A model generated the notes under the pieces. It saw nothing but the letters and a program-made list of their open reading frames with translations. It ran no database searches and was not told the origin of the DNA. A stretch of DNA of 64,000 nucleotides. Origin: Flavonifractor sp. An112. Lineage in GTDB: Bacteria; Bacillota; Clostridia; Oscillospirales; Oscillospiraceae. The stretch's first letter is position 1, and each line of letters starts with the position of its first letter. Below, in pieces: positions 61,758-64,000 of this stretch. A program made the position numbers and the translations under genes. Location: the NCBI RefSeq assembly GCF_002161085.1, contig NZ_NFLU01000001.1, positions 124,001-188,000 of the forward strand, in the 5' to 3' direction.

Positions 61758-61794
61758 TCCGGGATCCACAGCTGGGGATGCTGTGGATCCCGGA
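61758..61794 (-). terminator. Hairpin after the partial SLH-DUF4430 gene
   Basis: A 15-bp perfect stem (61758-61772 with 61780-61794) with a 7-base loop but no T run, 40 bp past the stop codon. Confidence 0.6.
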
Positions 61795-61832
61795 GATCCT
61801 TGAGAGGGAAGTATGCTTCAACGAGGAGGCAG

Positions 61833-64000
61833 TTACTTTGCCAGTTCCTCGCCAAAACGCATCAGAATCATGGCCACTTCGGCCCGAGTAGCGGTGCCTT
61901 GCGGCACAATAGTGGTTGCGGTACGCCCGGTGATCAGCCCCTCCGCGTATGCCCAGCGCAGAGCCTCAACTGCCCAGTCGCTGGCGTTCCCGGCGTCAGT
62001 GAATGCCGAGAGATCACCAGCTGCGGCTGTATCATGCTTCATAAACTTGGCGTAACGGTAAAGCATAACGACCAGCTGCTCCCTGGTGATACTGTCAGTG
62101 CCACCGAACAGACCATTTCCGTAACCTGTGACGATGCCGTTCCCATTGGCCCAGGCTACGGCGTTAGTATACCAGGTATCCGGCGCCACATCGGTGAAGG
62201 CCGGGGCTTTACCGTCTCCGGCGGGCGAGCCCGCCAGGCGGTACAGCACGGCAGCCAGCATGGCGCGGCTCATCTCCACGTCAGGGGAGAAGGTTGTTGT
62301 ACTGGTGCCGTTGAACAGGCCGTTTTTATAGACGTACTGAACCGCCTCAAAATACCAGGCATCCTTATCCACATCCGTGAAAGGCAGACCGGCATCCAGA
62401 GCCGCGAAAGCCGCCTCAGCCTCTGTCAGTACGTTGTAGTTGCGAACCAGCTTCTTCTGGGTGTCGGTCAAGGCATCATATGCTTTCCGGGCCGCTTTGA
62501 TCTTATCGCCGCTGTCCTTGGTAACAGTTCCGATGGCGTTGATGAGTTTTTCCACCGCCTGGGCCGCTTTCTGGTTATCGTCATAGCCGTGAGTTCCGGG
62601 AACTGTATGGTAGTCACCGGTATAGAAGAAGGTGATTTTATCGCCGTCGCTCAGGTAATACTGGTTCAGCGTTATCTCCGGCAGTGTACCGTTGACACGG
62701 TACATCCAACCACTGCCTTCGCCATGCTCCAGTTCGGAAAGGGTAACGCCGTTGGAATCCGTCACAGCGCTGACATAGGAGCCGCTGCCCTCATAGCGAT
62801 ATCCCGCCTCACGCAAGGCCGCCTGCAGCGCATCCCACGCCGTCCAGTCCTGACTACCGCTGCCGGTAAAGGTGTATGCGCTTAAATCAGCAAAGTTTTC
62901 GAAGCCGCCGCCGCTGACAGAAACCGTAGCCTGAATCTGTTCCGGCTGGGGATTCGGATTCTCTCCGCCCTTGGTTCCCTTTACTGTTACTGTCACAGAA
63001 ACCGGGCGTTTATAGAACTGTTCAAACTGCGCGTAAGCCGGATTGCTGCCAAATTTCTCCCAGTATTTCCCGTATGCGCTGTGGGTCAGGACACTGTCCA
63101 GCGTAACCTTTGTGTCGTACTCCGGGCGGGTGACCAGGAGATTTTCGCAGGCGATGACGGTGGGACGGCTGGAGCGATACTCCCGCCACGGCTGGGCGTT
63201 CATCGGGTCGTAACCCGGCAGATCATCCACTTCCGCTCCGCCGAAGGTCAGGTTGATCGCGCCGTAGATATACTGCGGCTGCCCCTGGTCGCCCTTTAAA
63301 ACTTCCGCAAACGGTTCCAGATTCTCTGTCACCTGGGTCTTATCCGTATTCTTGCCGCGGATGCCGTTCCAGTAGGCGTTCTCCGTACAGACGCTGTCCA
63401 TGAACGCCGCAGCGGAGTTGATTTCATCCTCTGTCAACGGCTGCACGGTCAGGGAAAACGTCTTCTCTCCCAGCAGGGCATTGTTGCGGCGATCCAGAAT
63501 TCGCACTGTATAAGACACATCCACGGCCGGGCTGCCGGGCAGCGGGCGGTAGACCACAGCGTGATAGCCGCTGAATTCCAGCACATCGGTGTTGCTGCTG
63601 GTCATGGACACTTTCTGATTATAGCGATCCGGCAGAATACCGGCAGACTCCAGCTGGCCGGGTGTGGGCATTTGCAGATCTGCGGTAACCTGGATGGGAG
63701 TCACAGGCTTCTCTTTGTCCACAAAGTCCCGCAGCAGGGAGGGATACTTCTCCAGAGCCTCATTGATCTGAGCGGACTGATCCACATCATTGGGTGCTAC
63801 CGTAATAACGAATTTTCGAATGGCAGCGTACCAGTCCTGCACAGCGCCTTCAGCAGTTGCCTCCTGAATCATGTAGTCATCCAGGCGGTTGAACCGGGCC
63901 GTGGCGATCAGCGGGAAGGTAAACGGATCGCCACCGAACGGCGGGCGGTTAAGCGTAGCGGTGTAGGATCCATCCGGATTTGTCTGCACCGTCAGCGCAT
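61833..64000 (-). CDS. Large secreted DUF4430-SLH protein, cut by the window edge
   Basis: The frame is open to the end of the window, so the N-terminus (signal peptide and possibly more domains) is missing. The visible 722 codons hold beta-sandwich-like domains (about 1-370), a DUF4430 domain (DWTAWDALQAALREAGYRY, GSGWMYRVNGTLPEI, DGDKITFFYTGDY; about 395-475), a helical spacer (about 480-545) and three SLH domains (LPFTDVDKDAWYFEAVQYVY; WANGNGIVTGYG; WAVEALRWAYAEGLITG). It is probably a wall-bound cobalamin-binding protein of the same system. Confidence 0.83.
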   Translation of the reverse strand, partial: ALTVQTNPDGSYTATLNRPPFGGDPFTFPLIATARFNRLDDYMIQEATAEGAVQDWYAAIRKFVITVAPNDVDQSAQINEALEKYPSLLRDFVDKEKPVTPIQVTADLQMPTPGQLESAGILPDRYNQKVSMTSSNTDVLEFSGYHAVVYRPLPGSPAVDVSYTVRILDRRNNALLGEKTFSLTVQPLTEDEINSAAAFMDSVCTENAYWNGIRGKNTDKTQVTENLEPFAEVLKGDQGQPQYIYGAINLTFGGAEVDDLPGYDPMNAQPWREYRSSRPTVIACENLLVTRPEYDTKVTLDSVLTHSAYGKYWEKFGSNPAYAQFEQFYKRPVSVTVTVKGTKGGENPNPQPEQIQATVSVSGGGFENFADLSAYTFTGSGSQDWTAWDALQAALREAGYRYEGSGSYVSAVTDSNGVTLSELEHGEGSGWMYRVNGTLPEITLNQYYLSDGDKITFFYTGDYHTVPGTHGYDDNQKAAQAVEKLINAIGTVTKDSGDKIKAARKAYDALTDTQKKLVRNYNVLTEAEAAFAALDAGLPFTDVDKDAWYFEAVQYVYKNGLFNGTSTTTFSPDVEMSRAMLAAVLYRLAGSPAGDGKAPAFTDVAPDTWYTNAVAWANGNGIVTGYGNGLFGGTDSITREQLVVMLYRYAKFMKHDTAAAGDLSAFTDAGNASDWAVEALRWAYAEGLITGRTATTIVPQGTATRAEVAMILMRFGEELAK

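Overview
The window looks like the chromosome of a GC-rich, anaerobic Clostridia (Firmicutes) bacterium of the Oscillospirales type (Flavonifractor/Intestinimonas-like is my guess). The reasons are AGGAGG-type ribosome sites, SLH surface proteins, ferredoxin-nitroreductase and butyrate-kinase sequences, a long SRP RNA beside dnaX, ECF transporters and Clostridia-type serine recombinases. Two AT-richer islands interrupt the GC-rich background.

1-16.4 kb is a catabolic region. A sigma-54 activator (1678-3249) sits among four genes or operons that each carry a textbook -24/-12 promoter: an OFA-type MFS transporter, a ferredoxin-nitroreductase, a 3-hydroxyacyl-CoA-dehydrogenase-like enzyme, and a DUF362 operon that ends in a metal-dependent cyclase-like hydrolase. 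An esterase and a second MFS transporter follow. Next comes a damaged block: a butyrate-kinase 3' fragment fused to a frameshifted CocE-like hydrolase, a frameshifted acyl carrier protein and a PucR-type regulator. An AEC transporter divergent from a LysR regulator closes the region.

16.4-21.3 kb holds a stand-alone TIR-STAND-TPR gene (NLR-like, probably anti-phage), an SLH gene remnant and two genes of a decayed mobile element.

21.34-27.81 kb is island 1. It is bounded by a perfect 48-bp repeat of the 3' end of tRNA-Ala(GGC) and has no integrase. Its cargo is a compact operon: CARF-like sensor, sigma-factor-like protein, von Willebrand A protein, PP2C phosphatase, Ser/Thr-kinase with zinc ribbon, and an unknown last gene. 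I regard this as the most interesting system in the window: a TerY-P type triad joined to a CARF sensor and a transcription factor.

27.8-31.5 kb is a core block (yoaK-like, ybaB, dnaX, SRP RNA, tRNA-Ala(CGC)). 31.44-48.92 kb is island 2, bounded by 59-bp repeats (one mismatch) of the 3' end of tRNA-Ala(CGC). It carries its own tyrosine recombinase, a serine recombinase, a complete type I restriction-modification operon with a DUF2971 passenger, a SLOG-fold protein facing an XRE repressor, an unknown two-gene operon, HEPN-like proteins and a class III nucleotidyl-cyclase-like protein. A second serine recombinase module (48.95-52.0 kb) adjoins it.

52.2-64 kb is a cobalamin-uptake locus read leftward. 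It encodes SLH-anchored proteins with transcobalamin-like parts (DUF4430, alpha/alpha toroid), an EcfT, a TIM-barrel protein, and a fused protein with two ABC ATPases plus an S-component-like membrane domain. Two cobalamin riboswitches lie within it.

Several genes appear broken by single-base indels, some in G/C runs. Whether these are real mutations or assembly errors cannot be decided here.
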